DNA from: an uncultured Colwellia sp. | Lineage (GTDB): Bacteria; Pseudomonadota; Gammaproteobacteria; Enterobacterales; Alteromonadaceae | DNA: 41,249 nucleotides | Direction: 5' to 3' | Assembly (NCBI GenBank): GCA_913057925.1 | Contig: CAJXPG010000017.1 | Span: 1 to 41,249, forward strand | Part shown: piece by piece, positions 1 through 7,944 of the stretch | How positions within the stretch are numbered: the first letter of the stretch is position 1 | How the letters are laid out: the number at the start of each line of letters is the position of its first letter | Program-made: the position numbers and the translations under genes | The notes under the pieces: generated by a model | The model's input: only the letters and a program-made list of their open reading frames with translations | Told to the model about the DNA's origin: nothing | Databases searched by the model: none

Positions 1-39
1 AGTAGATCGTCGGCAGCGTCAGATGTGTATAAGAGACAG
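1..39. other. Nextera read-1 adapter (artefact)
   Basis: Bases 7-39 match the Nextera i5-side adapter: the 14-base TCGTCGGCAGCGTC followed by the Tn5 mosaic end AGATGTGTATAAGAGACAG. Bases 1-6 (AGTAGA) equal the last six bases of i5 index 504 (AGAGTAGA). This is library sequence, not genome; the adapter and index sequences are known from the kit. Genomic sequence starts near base 40. Confidence 0.97.
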
Positions 40-184
40 AGTTAAAATAGCAGCCAAAGTTTTCATTGTTAATGTAGCACTCACCTAAACTGAGATTAAC
101 AAAGTCACTTGAAAAACTTACCCGTCTTCCTCTAAGATATAATGCAAATACTTTTGCAAAATAACCATAACTAAACCTATCCAA

Positions 185-844
185 ATGAAAAATAATAAAA
201 AAATTATCACTAGCCTGTTATTGGCTTTTACACTTACAGCATGTTGTGGTGGTGACGCTGCCATCAAAAAAGTCGACAGTTTCATTAGCAAGCAAGCAAT
301 TGATAAAACAGATAGCAGCTGGAAGACAACACTCACTAAACCACCACTACTTCGTTTTAGCCAAGGCAAAGATTACTTTTGGGATATAGAAACTAGCCAA
401 GGTAAACTTTCTATTAAACTGTTTGCTGACAGTGCGCCAATGCATGTCTCTAGCACCATCTATTTAACCAAATTAGGCTTTTATGATGGCTTAACTTTTC
501 ACCGCGTTATTCCGGGATTTATGGCACAAGGCGGCGATCCTATCGGTAATGGTGCAGGCAACCCTGGTTATAAATATGAAGGAGAATTTAATGAAGGTTC
601 AGGGCATAGCGAGGCAGGTATTTTAAGTATGGCCAATGCCGGGCCTGGTACGGATGGTAGTCAATTTTTTATTACCTTTAAAGCAACACCTTTCTTAGAT
701 GGCAAACATACCGTCTTTGGTAAAGTTGTTGCGGGGTTAGATGACAGTTTGGCAACTATTGAAGGCTTAGGTACTAGAAGTGGTAAAACTTCAACAGAAG
801 TTAAAATGATTAAAGCTTCAATTCGCGTAGCTGATAGTAAGTAA
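185..844 (+). CDS. Cyclophilin-type peptidyl-prolyl isomerase, lipoprotein
   Basis: A 219-residue peptidyl-prolyl cis-trans isomerase of the cyclophilin family, expected to help fold proteins in the periplasm. Residues 1-19 form a lipoprotein signal with lipobox LTAC and Cys20 as the lipidated residue. The cyclophilin domain spans about 65-215. It shows [14 protein letters not shown] (105-118, catalytic Arg107), SQFFITF (159-165) and HTVFGKV (175-181), all hallmarks of active cyclophilins. A linker of about 45 residues separates the lipid anchor from the domain. The start is the only ATG before the lipobox; no clear Shine-Dalgarno sequence is visible. Only about 145 bases of genuine 5' flank remain before the adapter, so its upstream partner is unknown. 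It is unlike the FKBP lipoprotein at 36786-37280, which does the same reaction with a different fold. Confidence 0.93.
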   Translation: MKNNKKIITSLLLAFTLTACCGGDAAIKKVDSFISKQAIDKTDSSWKTTLTKPPLLRFSQGKDYFWDIETSQGKLSIKLFADSAPMHVSSTIYLTKLGFYDGLTFHRVIPGFMAQGGDPIGNGAGNPGYKYEGEFNEGSGHSEAGILSMANAGPGTDGSQFFITFKATPFLDGKHTVFGKVVAGLDDSLATIEGLGTRSGKTSTEVKMIKASIRVADSK

Positions 845-1050
845 ACTAAACACATTTTTCTGTTCAAAAACCACAAGGATGTGGAAATATACTGGACAAC
901 ACTGTAATTAATTACGCGTGCTATTGCTATATTTAACGGTTAAACACTTAGTAATAGCCCTGGTAACTACACCAAAAGCGTTAAAATATATCACATCAAA
1001 AATTTGTTCTATGTATAATCAAAAAATACTTATTCCATTTATATGACTTT

Positions 1051-2262
1051 ATGAAAAACACCTACATTGCCCGCCAAGCTATATTGAATAACAATATGGA
1101 AACCATTGGCTATGAGCTATTATTTAGAGACAGTCCTGAAAATAAATTTCCTGAGATAGACCAGGACATAGCGAGCTCTAAGTTAATTATTCAAAATCAT
1201 ATTTATGGTGATATAAAAGCATTAACCATGGGTAAAGTGGCTTTTATCAACTTTACTGAAAACTCCCTCATTCAGAAATACCCATTAATGTTCGATAAAA
1301 ACGATATTGTTATTGAGTTAATGGGACATGAAAGGCCAACAAAGAACCTATTGAAGATCATTAATTATTACCATCAAAAAGGTTACAAAATAGCCTTGTC
1401 GGAATACGATTTAGAGAATCATTGGGATAGCTTTTTTCCTTACATAGATATTGTAAAAGTTAATATCGAAAAGATTAACACCAAACGGCTTCTTTCTACT
1501 CTGCCACGAATGAAACCGCACAACATAAAGCTTACCGCTGAAAGAGTAGAGACAAAAAACCAAAAGCAAACATTAGCTGAAATTGGCTTTAGTTATTTTC
1601 AAGGATATTTTTATCATCAACCTGAGATAGTGACTGAGAAAAAATTAACTAGCCAAAAAACCCACATGCTGCAGTTGTTAAGCGAAACTTTTAACACGCC
1701 AATAAATTACGATGCAGTAGCTAATATTATCAGTCATGATGTTAACCTCACCATTGGTTTATTAAAAATGGTTAACAATGTTGCTACCGGTACACAAGTT
1801 GAAATCAAGTCATTGAAACAAGCTGCTGTCTACTTAGGAGATGACAAACTTTGCCAGTTCATCGCTATATTAGCCATGTCTAACTTAACCTCAGATATTG
1901 CTGATGAAATATGCAAACAGGCGCTTATAACCGGGAAAATGATGGTAGAACTTAGCCATAATAATAGCTTTGAAGCTATTAGTGAGTTTGCATTTATCAC
2001 CGGGTTACTTAGCGAAATAGAAGTCATATTAGGTCTGCCAATATCAGAAGTTATTCAAACGATGCCATTAGCATCAAAAATAGAACAAGCCTTACTCACA
2101 AAAGCAGGCCCTTTAGGTGAACTATTAAAGTTAACTTCCGCTTATGTTTCTGGAAATGATGATGACTTAGAGCAATTAATAGCAAACCATGCTCTAAATA
2201 AAAAAGTAATTCAAAAAGAATTTGTTAGTGCTAGTCAATGGTGTAATGATTTAGGTATTTAG
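1051..2262 (+). CDS. EAL-HDOD signalling protein, degenerate EAL
   Basis: A 403-residue protein with the EAL (about 1-195) plus HDOD (about 200-390) layout found in the YuxH/CdgJ type of c-di-GMP-related regulators. The signature EAL triplet is replaced within GYELLFRD (19-26). The metal-binding DDFG segment reads as LSEYDLE, although AERVET and YFQGYFY correspond to the AEGVE and QGY segments of active enzymes. It is therefore probably not a phosphodiesterase and may act by protein contact. The HDOD half contains the LLKMVNN segment typical of that helical domain. No signal peptide or membrane segment, so cytoplasmic. It stands alone between intergenic stretches of over 200 bases and no obvious terminator follows. 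A role in motility or biofilm is inferred from characterised relatives only. Confidence 0.88.
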   Translation: MKNTYIARQAILNNNMETIGYELLFRDSPENKFPEIDQDIASSKLIIQNHIYGDIKALTMGKVAFINFTENSLIQKYPLMFDKNDIVIELMGHERPTKNLLKIINYYHQKGYKIALSEYDLENHWDSFFPYIDIVKVNIEKINTKRLLSTLPRMKPHNIKLTAERVETKNQKQTLAEIGFSYFQGYFYHQPEIVTEKKLTSQKTHMLQLLSETFNTPINYDAVANIISHDVNLTIGLLKMVNNVATGTQVEIKSLKQAAVYLGDDKLCQFIAILAMSNLTSDIADEICKQALITGKMMVELSHNNSFEAISEFAFITGLLSEIEVILGLPISEVIQTMPLASKIEQALLTKAGPLGELLKLTSAYVSGNDDDLEQLIANHALNKKVIQKEFVSASQWCNDLGI

Positions 2263-2395
2263 CGTTTTATAAAAGAATAGGCCTAGAGTAAATAACAACT
2301 TTCACAAAGTTTCAGGATGGTTAGTGCAAATTACTTTTTGGTGCTGATTTATCTCTTTGTCACGATTAAATCATCAAAACAAAAAGAATTCATAA

Positions 2396-2409
2396 CTGAT
2401 ATAAATCAA
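2396..2409. promoter_or_regulatory. FNR/CRP-like half-perfect palindrome
   Basis: CTGAT, four bases, ATCAA: one mismatch from the TTGAT-N4-ATCAA consensus of FNR-type sites, about 90 bases upstream of the membrane-protein gene at 2500. One-mismatch versions of a 10-base pattern are expected about once by chance in a window this size, so the support is weak. Confidence 0.2.
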
Positions 2410-2499
2410 GATTCTCAACAGCAATTCATGATTAAATTCAGCACATCACTTTAGTAATATATTTATCCGTTATATTTTAACAAAAAGATATGAATTCTT

Positions 2500-2973
2500 A
2501 TGAGTAAACATTCAAAAATTATACTATTAGTCCTCGCAGCATTCTTTTTATTTATTGGCATAAAAAGCTATCAGCACTCGCAAGAATTTGAGGAGTTGTC
2601 GAATATTCAGATAGTTAACGGCACTATTTTTCAATTACACTGCCCACCTAAAGGCGCTGCATCTCTTAGTCTAGCTGATTCTGATATTACCTATAATTTA
2701 TCGATAAAATTTAGAACAAATTATTGTGATGATAAGGGATCGCAACCGCTACTTGGTAAAGAAGTGACCATGCAGGCTGTGCAAGTAAACGGTGACTTTT
2801 ATCAGGTATATCAAATTACGAGTGATAACAAAGAGATTTTAAGCGCTAAAGATATCGCAGCGGATCAGTCTAGCTCAACTTTTGGTTTGTTTTTCTTAGC
2901 CTTTTTATTACTGGCTTTAGTACTGTATAAACATAAGTTCCCATCAGAAAAAAAGACTAAAAAAGCACAATGA
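2500..2973 (+). CDS. Small membrane protein, two TM segments
   Basis: A 157-residue protein I do not recognise. Residues 6-24 (IILLVLAAFFLFIGIKS region) form an N-terminal hydrophobic segment and 127-143 a second one, followed by a short Lys-rich tail. Between them is a hydrophilic stretch of about 100 residues with two cysteines (LHCPPKG near 48 and NYCDD near 76), which would face the periplasm if both ends are cytoplasmic and could form a disulfide. The layout, an extracytoplasmic beta-rich loop held by two helices, recalls DUF3592-type proteins, but I see no diagnostic motif. The unit is closed by the terminator at 3010-3046. Confidence 0.7.
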   Translation: MSKHSKIILLVLAAFFLFIGIKSYQHSQEFEELSNIQIVNGTIFQLHCPPKGAASLSLADSDITYNLSIKFRTNYCDDKGSQPLLGKEVTMQAVQVNGDFYQVYQITSDNKEILSAKDIAADQSSSTFGLFFLAFLLLALVLYKHKFPSEKKTKKAQ

Positions 2974-3288
2974 GTTTGTATGTATTTCTGTCAGCTACCG
3001 ATTAAAGTAAAAACGCAACACACTACTAGTATTGCGTTTTAGTTTTATGATCGACTCCCTGAACATAACTATTTGAAACAAAACATTTAATATTTATCTC
3101 TGACCTTAAACCACCTCCATAAACAAGCATTAAATCAACTTGTCCTCTTGCTAAATCTCAATATTTTTAAGGAGGAAATTTATCTTTGATTATTCATTAC
3201 CTACATTTTTTTCTATTTCATTCAAACTTTTTTAAGCTTAGTGGCAACTAATACATTAACAACAAATAAAGTAACACTAGGACTCAAC
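2974..3288. other. Intergenic: terminator and orphan Shine-Dalgarno
   Basis: It holds the terminator at 3010-3046 and a perfect Shine-Dalgarno sequence TAAGGAGG at 3168-3175 not used by the next confident gene. Ten bases after it, TTG at 3186 opens a 21-codon frame ending at 3251 (LIIHYLHFFLFHSNFFKLSGN if read in full, with the first residue as Met). A leader peptide is possible but unproven. The downstream gene has its own AGGA at 3279-3282. Confidence 0.4.
3010..3046 (+). terminator. Rho-independent terminator after 2500-2973
   Basis: AAAACGCAA (3010-3018) pairs with TTGCGTTTT (3032-3040) around a 13-base loop that itself contains ACTAGT; a T-rich tail follows. Confidence 0.7.
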
Positions 3289-3858
3289 ATGAACTTCAAA
3301 CAATTAGCGACAGCATTTAGCATAGTTTTTGTCAGTACAACATTAGTCATGACAACTGCCGCGACAGTAAACGCCCAAACAGATCGTGATGAGAATTATA
3401 AAATTTATGTTTATAAAGATTGTCAAAAACTCGAAGAAATCGCCATGACCTCAGCACAAAGAAAAGCATACCAAGCACTCAATGCTCATGAGTTCTCAAT
3501 GAAAGGTTTAGAAGAGCCATTAGCGGAAATGGAAAAAGAACTGGCAGTCTATGAAGAAGAAATTGACAACTTAGAAGATGAATTAGTCGTTGAAAGCGAT
3601 AACCAAGTTATTATCAATAAAGCAGCCGTTAAAAAACATCAGGCCATTGCTGAAAAAATGCAATTAGTCGTTCAGTCTCATCAACTAGATATTCAGCATA
3701 TTGAAAAACAAGCGGATAAGATTAAGGCGGCGGCAAAGAATTTTGAAGCACTAATAAAACCAAGCTTGCTTGAGTATCAAGACCAAAATGTTGATATCAG
3801 CATAGGCTCCGAGGAAAGAAACTGGCAATGTGCTCGTTCAAGCTCATTAAACAGTTAA
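3289..3858 (+). CDS. Exported coiled-coil protein, unknown function
   Basis: A 189-residue secreted protein of unknown function. I chose ATG 3289 because it starts directly on a signal peptide (MNFKQLATAFSIVF..., likely cut after VNA-Q near residue 29) and has AGGA six bases upstream. A GTG at 3241 would add 16 residues ahead of the signal. The mature protein is rich in Glu, Lys, Gln and Ala with heptad-like spacing between about 60 and 155, indicating a long coiled coil. Two cysteines lie near the ends (KDCQKLEE and NWQCARS) and could be bridged, closing the hairpin of helices. No known domain recognised. A 10-bp hairpin follows at 3915-3947. Confidence 0.7.
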   Translation: MNFKQLATAFSIVFVSTTLVMTTAATVNAQTDRDENYKIYVYKDCQKLEEIAMTSAQRKAYQALNAHEFSMKGLEEPLAEMEKELAVYEEEIDNLEDELVVESDNQVIINKAAVKKHQAIAEKMQLVVQSHQLDIQHIEKQADKIKAAAKNFEALIKPSLLEYQDQNVDISIGSEERNWQCARSSSLNS

Positions 3859-3914
3859 TAATCATCAGTAATTGAACCTGATTGACTTCATTCTTATCCC
3901 TGCTTTAGATTCCT

Positions 3915-3947
3915 GCTTTAGCCCAAAATATGACTTAGGGCTAAAGC
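3915..3947. terminator. Stem-loop between convergent genes
   Basis: GCTTTAGCCC (3915-3924) and GGGCTAAAGC (3938-3947) form a perfect 10-bp stem with a 13-base loop. It lies between the 3' ends of the coiled-coil gene (+) and the diguanylate cyclase gene (-). There is no T-tract on either side, so termination is only likely. Confidence 0.45.
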
Positions 3948-4007
3948 CGTATAACTTCAATTTAAAAAAGTGATGTAACCTACTCTACTGACAAAGGTTT
4001 AATAACT

Positions 4008-5996
4008 TTATGCGCCAATACCTTTCGGCTTAACCTCCTTTAAAGTAAGGAGTTTATTTTCATTGGCGATTAATATTTTATCAATATAATTTGCCGGACA
4101 CTGCAGGTTGCCGACACCAATAGCTCTATTTCTACCCGTTTCTTTAGCAACATATAGCGCCTTATCTGCAAGGTTCATTAAATCATCAATATCAGCTTTA
4201 TTTGATGCTTTTTCAATAGGAACATATCCAATACTAATGCTAATGTTTCTTGGCTTATCTTCTATCACAACGGGTGAGTGACTGACTAAACTTAAAATCC
4301 TCTCAATAACCACTTCAACACGCAAATTCTCATTAGGTGGTAAGGTTAATAAAAACTCTTCGCCCCCCATTCTGACAACACTGTCGTTAAAGCGAGAGTC
4401 ACTTTGCAGGTTTTTAACCAGTTCTTTTAAAACTATATCACCAGCACTATGGCCATAGGTGTCATTAAATGACTTAAAGTGGTCTATATCCATCACGACT
4501 AAGTAACTTACTTTGTTTGCTAGGCTTTGCTCTATTAGGTTTTGACAGATAATCTCGTCAAAATAACGTCTATTAAAACATTGGGTTAGCGGATCATAAT
4601 AAAGTTGTCTGTTGATTTCTTCTTTATTGAGCTTACGTTTACGTGATAAACGCCAGGCAAACTTAATAAGAATAATAAATAATAAAGCCCCGAGTAAAAC
4701 CACTGAGGTAAATAGCATTTGACTGTTTTTAGAAAGTTGATCTTTTTGAGCTGTTGCTTTTTCTAGTTGCTGTTTTGCTATTTCAGCATCATCCAAACGA
4801 GTTTTCTCATAAGACTCCACAACAAGGGTTTGAATCGCTAAGCTTTGTCTAACAAGCTTTTTTTGAAGTAATGTAAAGTACTGTTTTGACGCCTCTTCAC
4901 TAACTTGGTATTGCTTATAAATATTGGCAATCGCAGCTTGCTTTCCCCATGCAGTAATGATGATTTCATTAAAATCATTTTTTACAAAATATTTAGCTGC
5001 TTGCTTAAACTCCTGCTCAGACAGTGATAAGTTATTTTGAGATAAACTGAGTAAACTTTTTATAATCAGTGCATTATTGTTTAAATATAAATCATCGTAC
5101 TCAAGGCCGTACTGGCTTACATCATTAATCAGTGACTTAGCAGCAGCGTTGTTTTGCTGCAATATATAAAGGTAAGCAATATCGAGCAAAATAAACTGTA
5201 CTTCTCTATGATTATTCCGCTGTTTAGTTACTTCTAATGCTCGCTGATAAAAAGCCATCGCTTTATCAAGTTGATGTAAACCCGTTAATATCCGCGCCCT
5301 ATTATTGTAAATTTCACCTTGGTACCATTTATCAGTAGTTTGGTCCATGGCAGATTGCGCAGCATCATTATGCTTAAGCGCTTTTTTATAGTCTTTAGTG
5401 GCAAGGTAGGTTTCAGCAAGCAGTTGGTTTGCTGTTGATAAGCGAAATTGATCATTATTATCTTCAGCTACCTTTAAACCAAGCAATAATGCTTTTTCGC
5501 TATTTTGATGATCACTGTATTTTTCAAATACACTGTGTACATTTAAGCTAACCCAATATTTTAAGGTTGCCAAATCTGCTTGTTGAGTAAATTTAAAGGC
5601 TTTGAAAAGCGATTGTTGATAGCTAGCGCTATCTTTACGAAAAGTAGCAATATTTGCTTCACATAACGCGGTAGCGGCTCGAACAGAGGCATTACTGCTG
5701 TATTGAGCTGAAAGCTCCTGTAAATCCTTGAAGCGATCTTCAGCAAGTGTGGAAGCTAGACCTGCACGAAGCGCGCAGTCATAAGTTAAAAATAAAGCGC
5801 GTTCTGCGGATGTAGCATCAGCACTACTTTTTAATAATGCATCCATTTTTTCTAGGATTTCAGAAGTGTCTGCGCCAGGTGTATTGGCGATTTTATCCAT
5901 CTCAAGTTCAAATGTGCTAAAGGCTAGTTGCTCTTGAATAGTGGCTTGAAGGGAAAAGCAAAATAAAAAGAAGACGATAAAAATATTTTTAATCAT
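4008..5996 (-). CDS. TPR-sensor diguanylate cyclase (GGDEF)
   Basis: A 662-residue membrane enzyme expected to make c-di-GMP from two GTP. A signal peptide (about 1-18) leads into an all-helical periplasmic sensor (20-400) with TPR-like repeats, for example 185-260. A coiled segment (400-425), one TM helix (427-445) and a cytoplasmic GGDEF domain (466-627) follow. The catalytic loop is GGEEF (544-548). MDIDHFKSFNDTYGH (502-516) carries the metal and GTP contacts. The inhibitory I-site RFND (535-538) lies exactly five residues before GGEEF, so the enzyme should be active and feedback-inhibited. A tail of about 35 residues after the domain is unassigned. On the minus strand AAGG lies eight bases before the ATG. 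Its signal is unknown; the TPR sensor suggests a protein or peptide partner. Confidence 0.93.
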   Translation of the reverse strand: MIKNIFIVFFLFCFSLQATIQEQLAFSTFELEMDKIANTPGADTSEILEKMDALLKSSADATSAERALFLTYDCALRAGLASTLAEDRFKDLQELSAQYSSNASVRAATALCEANIATFRKDSASYQQSLFKAFKFTQQADLATLKYWVSLNVHSVFEKYSDHQNSEKALLLGLKVAEDNNDQFRLSTANQLLAETYLATKDYKKALKHNDAAQSAMDQTTDKWYQGEIYNNRARILTGLHQLDKAMAFYQRALEVTKQRNNHREVQFILLDIAYLYILQQNNAAAKSLINDVSQYGLEYDDLYLNNNALIIKSLLSLSQNNLSLSEQEFKQAAKYFVKNDFNEIIITAWGKQAAIANIYKQYQVSEEASKQYFTLLQKKLVRQSLAIQTLVVESYEKTRLDDAEIAKQQLEKATAQKDQLSKNSQMLFTSVVLLGALLFIILIKFAWRLSRKRKLNKEEINRQLYYDPLTQCFNRRYFDEIICQNLIEQSLANKVSYLVVMDIDHFKSFNDTYGHSAGDIVLKELVKNLQSDSRFNDSVVRMGGEEFLLTLPPNENLRVEVVIERILSLVSHSPVVIEDKPRNISISIGYVPIEKASNKADIDDLMNLADKALYVAKETGRNRAIGVGNLQCPANYIDKILIANENKLLTLKEVKPKGIGA

Positions 5997-6086
5997 TTCA
6001 TTGACCTTTACTGCCTTTGTTCAACTAAGCGTTAGTAGGGCTTAGTTAAACTGAGTGTTTAAAATTATATAAACTCCTTTTCATAA

Positions 6087-6299
6087 TTACTGGGAACTTT
6101 GTATTTCAATGTCTCTAGCTAAATGCGCGACACAGAACGAACTGCGTTTGTAGTTAGAGATTATATAGTTATCATAGAGCCCATTTTTAAGATTATCACG
6201 ATAAATAATAGCATACGGTATTTGGCCGGATAACGGGTTGTTGTTGCCAAGGTTTCGATTAACCCCACCTAGAGTATAGACTAACTGCACTGCCTCCAT
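6087..6299 (-). CDS. Doubtful small ORF, 70 residues
   Basis: A minus-strand frame between the diguanylate cyclase and the dioxygenase gene. No Shine-Dalgarno sequence precedes the ATG. The frame stays open for 22 more codons upstream with no clear start, so it could be a remnant of a longer gene. The product has a polar middle (NNNPLSGQIPYAIIYRDN) with no domain I recognise. The rest of the 5997-6378 gap holds nothing else I can name. This may be non-coding. Confidence 0.2.
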   Translation of the reverse strand: MEAVQLVYTLGGVNRNLGNNNPLSGQIPYAIIYRDNLKNGLYDNYIISNYKRSSFCVAHLARDIEIQSSQ

Positions 6300-6378
6300 T
6301 ATTCGCAGTAATAGTACAAATGAAGTTAGTCTGTTAACGGACTGTGTAAGTAAATCTAAACTTATTTAGCTATTTTTC

Positions 6379-7185
6379 TTAGTTCGCTAGTTTGGCTTTT
6401 AACTGGAGCGTGTTGAAGTACACACTCGGATCTGGAATCTCAGCCAGCATACTGATATCGGGTAAACAGTCGTTATCAACGTAATCAACATAATTACCTG
6501 CTGAATCAAAAATGAGAATATCAAAGGCTAGCCTATCTAAACCGTACAAACCGCGATGGATCATATCCGCGGAAAACACCAAAATATCCCCTGCGGCTAA
6601 TTTAATTTTTTTACCTGTTGATAATTCATCACTGCTCAGTTTGCCATTTTCCTCTTGCCTGACATTATATTCTTCTTCATTGTCCCAACGTTGGTGCGTA
6701 CCTGGCACTAGCTCCATACCAAGCTCATCAAAAATGGGTACTCTAAGGTGTAAAACTTGCGTGCCTTGAATGACTTTCTTTTGATCTTCAATATCAAAAT
6801 CATATTGGCAATCTCGATGCCAAAAATCTTTTTGATTGATATTAAAAGGGTTAAAAAACAATTGGGTATTCATAAACGCAGGTTTATTGGTAATCACCGA
6901 GTCAACCAAGCGCATCATTTTTTTTGCGCTGATAAATTTAAAAAGCGTTAACCTATCTTCTGCCGATAAATACTGACTGCCGGTGATAAGCGAGGAATTA
7001 AATGCCTCCTGACTTTGATAGAAGTCTAGGTTGTCTTGTTTCCATAACTGATGAAACTTTACTATCACCTTTCTTAAAGACAATATTTCAGCTTGGTTGA
7101 AATAATCTTTAATAACAAAATAACCATGCTTTTGGTATTGCTTACTTAATTGCTCACTATCTACTTCTACGCTTTTGCTTACCAC
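6379..7185 (-). CDS. Phytanoyl-CoA dioxygenase (PhyH) family protein
   Basis: A 268-residue cytoplasmic Fe(II)/2-oxoglutarate-dependent oxygenase of the PhyH family. The metal triad is visible as HRD (His123, Asp125) and His210 in ADMIHRG. Arg218 in LDRLAFD is placed to bind the 2-oxoglutarate carboxylate. VPGTHQRW (160-167) is the usual segment between them. The substrate cannot be told from sequence; the family covers phytanoyl-CoA, ectoine and many small metabolites. There is no ectoine or fatty-acid gene nearby. The start is a GTG with only AAAGG well upstream, and there is no Met before residue 90, so this start is needed to keep the fold. The gene follows a 423-base intergenic region. 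Confidence 0.88.
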   Translation of the reverse strand: MVSKSVEVDSEQLSKQYQKHGYFVIKDYFNQAEILSLRKVIVKFHQLWKQDNLDFYQSQEAFNSSLITGSQYLSAEDRLTLFKFISAKKMMRLVDSVITNKPAFMNTQLFFNPFNINQKDFWHRDCQYDFDIEDQKKVIQGTQVLHLRVPIFDELGMELVPGTHQRWDNEEEYNVRQEENGKLSSDELSTGKKIKLAAGDILVFSADMIHRGLYGLDRLAFDILIFDSAGNYVDYVDNDCLPDISMLAEIPDPSVYFNTLQLKAKLAN

Positions 7186-7415
7186 GTACTCTAAACCTTT
7201 AAATTTTTATACATGTGTGCCATTACTACAGCGTAATGAACTAACTAATTTAGACATTCTAACAAAAATACATCAACGCAAAGAATATAATCTTAATGTT
7301 TATCAAGATTCAGTTTTTTATGCTTTATAAGGAGGAAAAAATAGCGGATAAAACTTAAAATAGCCCTAAAAACACCCATAGAGCAAACATTCTAAATAGC
7401 TTAAAAAACGTGCTA

Positions 7416-7444
7416 TTGACGCGGTAGAGTAATAGTTCTAATAT
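7416..7444 (+). promoter_or_regulatory. Sigma70-like promoter for small ORF
   Basis: TTGACG (7416-7421, 5/6 to the -35 consensus), a 17-base spacer and TAATAT (7439-7444, 4/6 to the -10). Transcription from about 7451 would give a leader of about 160 bases before ATG 7609 and end at the terminator at 7795-7826. Confidence 0.5.
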
Positions 7445-7519
7445 GGTCAAAAATTACCCTTGATACGATATTAAATATCTGAGTATTAGAGGGGGAATTG
7501 ATTACTTTCAAGTCTGTAA

Positions 7520-7560
7520 CCTATAAAAACTATTGGTTTCAGCTTTGTTTTGCTTATAGG
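7520..7560 (+). other. Leader stem candidate
   Basis: CCTATAA (7520-7526) and TTATAGG (7554-7560) could pair across a 27-base loop in the untranslated leader of the 44-residue ORF. It is a weak, AT-rich stem; no known riboswitch class is recognised. Confidence 0.25.
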
Positions 7561-7608
7561 GAGCGAGACAAAAACACTGTTGTTAACGTTAAAAAAGCGA
7601 GAAATAAT

Positions 7609-7743
7609 ATGAACACATCATTATATAATAATCCTAGCTACACTTCGAAAGAGCTTCTTAGTAAAAAGTCACTTCCTGCGCTTGTGCAAAAGAAACCAAC
7701 GACACAAGAAAACTGGTACAGTGGTAAGCAATACCAACACTAG
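7609..7743 (+). CDS. Small basic ORF, 44 residues
   Basis: A 44-residue product starting MNTSLYNNPSYTSKELLSKK and ending WYSGKQYQH. It is hydrophilic, Lys- and Ser-rich, with no signal peptide, cysteine or membrane segment. It has its own promoter (7416-7444), a long leader and one of the strongest terminators in the window 50 bases after its stop, which argues that this short stretch is transcribed by itself. The ATG has only a weak GCGAGA upstream. Function unknown. Alternatively the transcript is itself a regulatory RNA and the ORF is incidental. Confidence 0.5.
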   Translation: MNTSLYNNPSYTSKELLSKKSLPALVQKKPTTQENWYSGKQYQH

Positions 7744-7790
7744 AAGTTAACTGAACAAAATCTAACTTTGTTTAGATACTCATTTCATAA

Positions 7791-7826
7791 AAAAGGCGCT
7801 AACAATTAATTGTTAGCGCCTTTTTT
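7791..7826 (+). terminator. Strong Rho-independent terminator
   Basis: A 26-base perfect palindrome at 7795-7820 (arm GGCGCTAACAATT) flanked by AAAA and TTTTTT. It should work in both directions. It closes the 44-residue ORF unit and insulates the EEP gene downstream. Confidence 0.9.
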
Positions 7827-7944
7827 AATTGCTTTTATAAAACATATGCCGATAAGGTATAATAACTTTTCATCACTTTAGTTGTGCCAATAATTGGCTA
7901 AAAGCAATCAGCTAAAAACAATCAACGCTAAGAGATAGAATCTA

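Larger units (their letters stand above)
7186..7608. other. Intergenic: promoter, long leader, orphan SD
   Basis: A divergent region between the PhyH gene (-) and the small ORF at 7609 (+). It holds a sigma70-type promoter at 7416-7444 and a possible leader hairpin at 7520-7560. It also holds a perfect TAAGGAGG at 7328-7335 that precedes no ORF longer than five codons. A TTG at 7498 after AGAGGGGG would extend the 7609 frame N-terminally by 37 residues; I consider that less likely. Confidence 0.4.
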
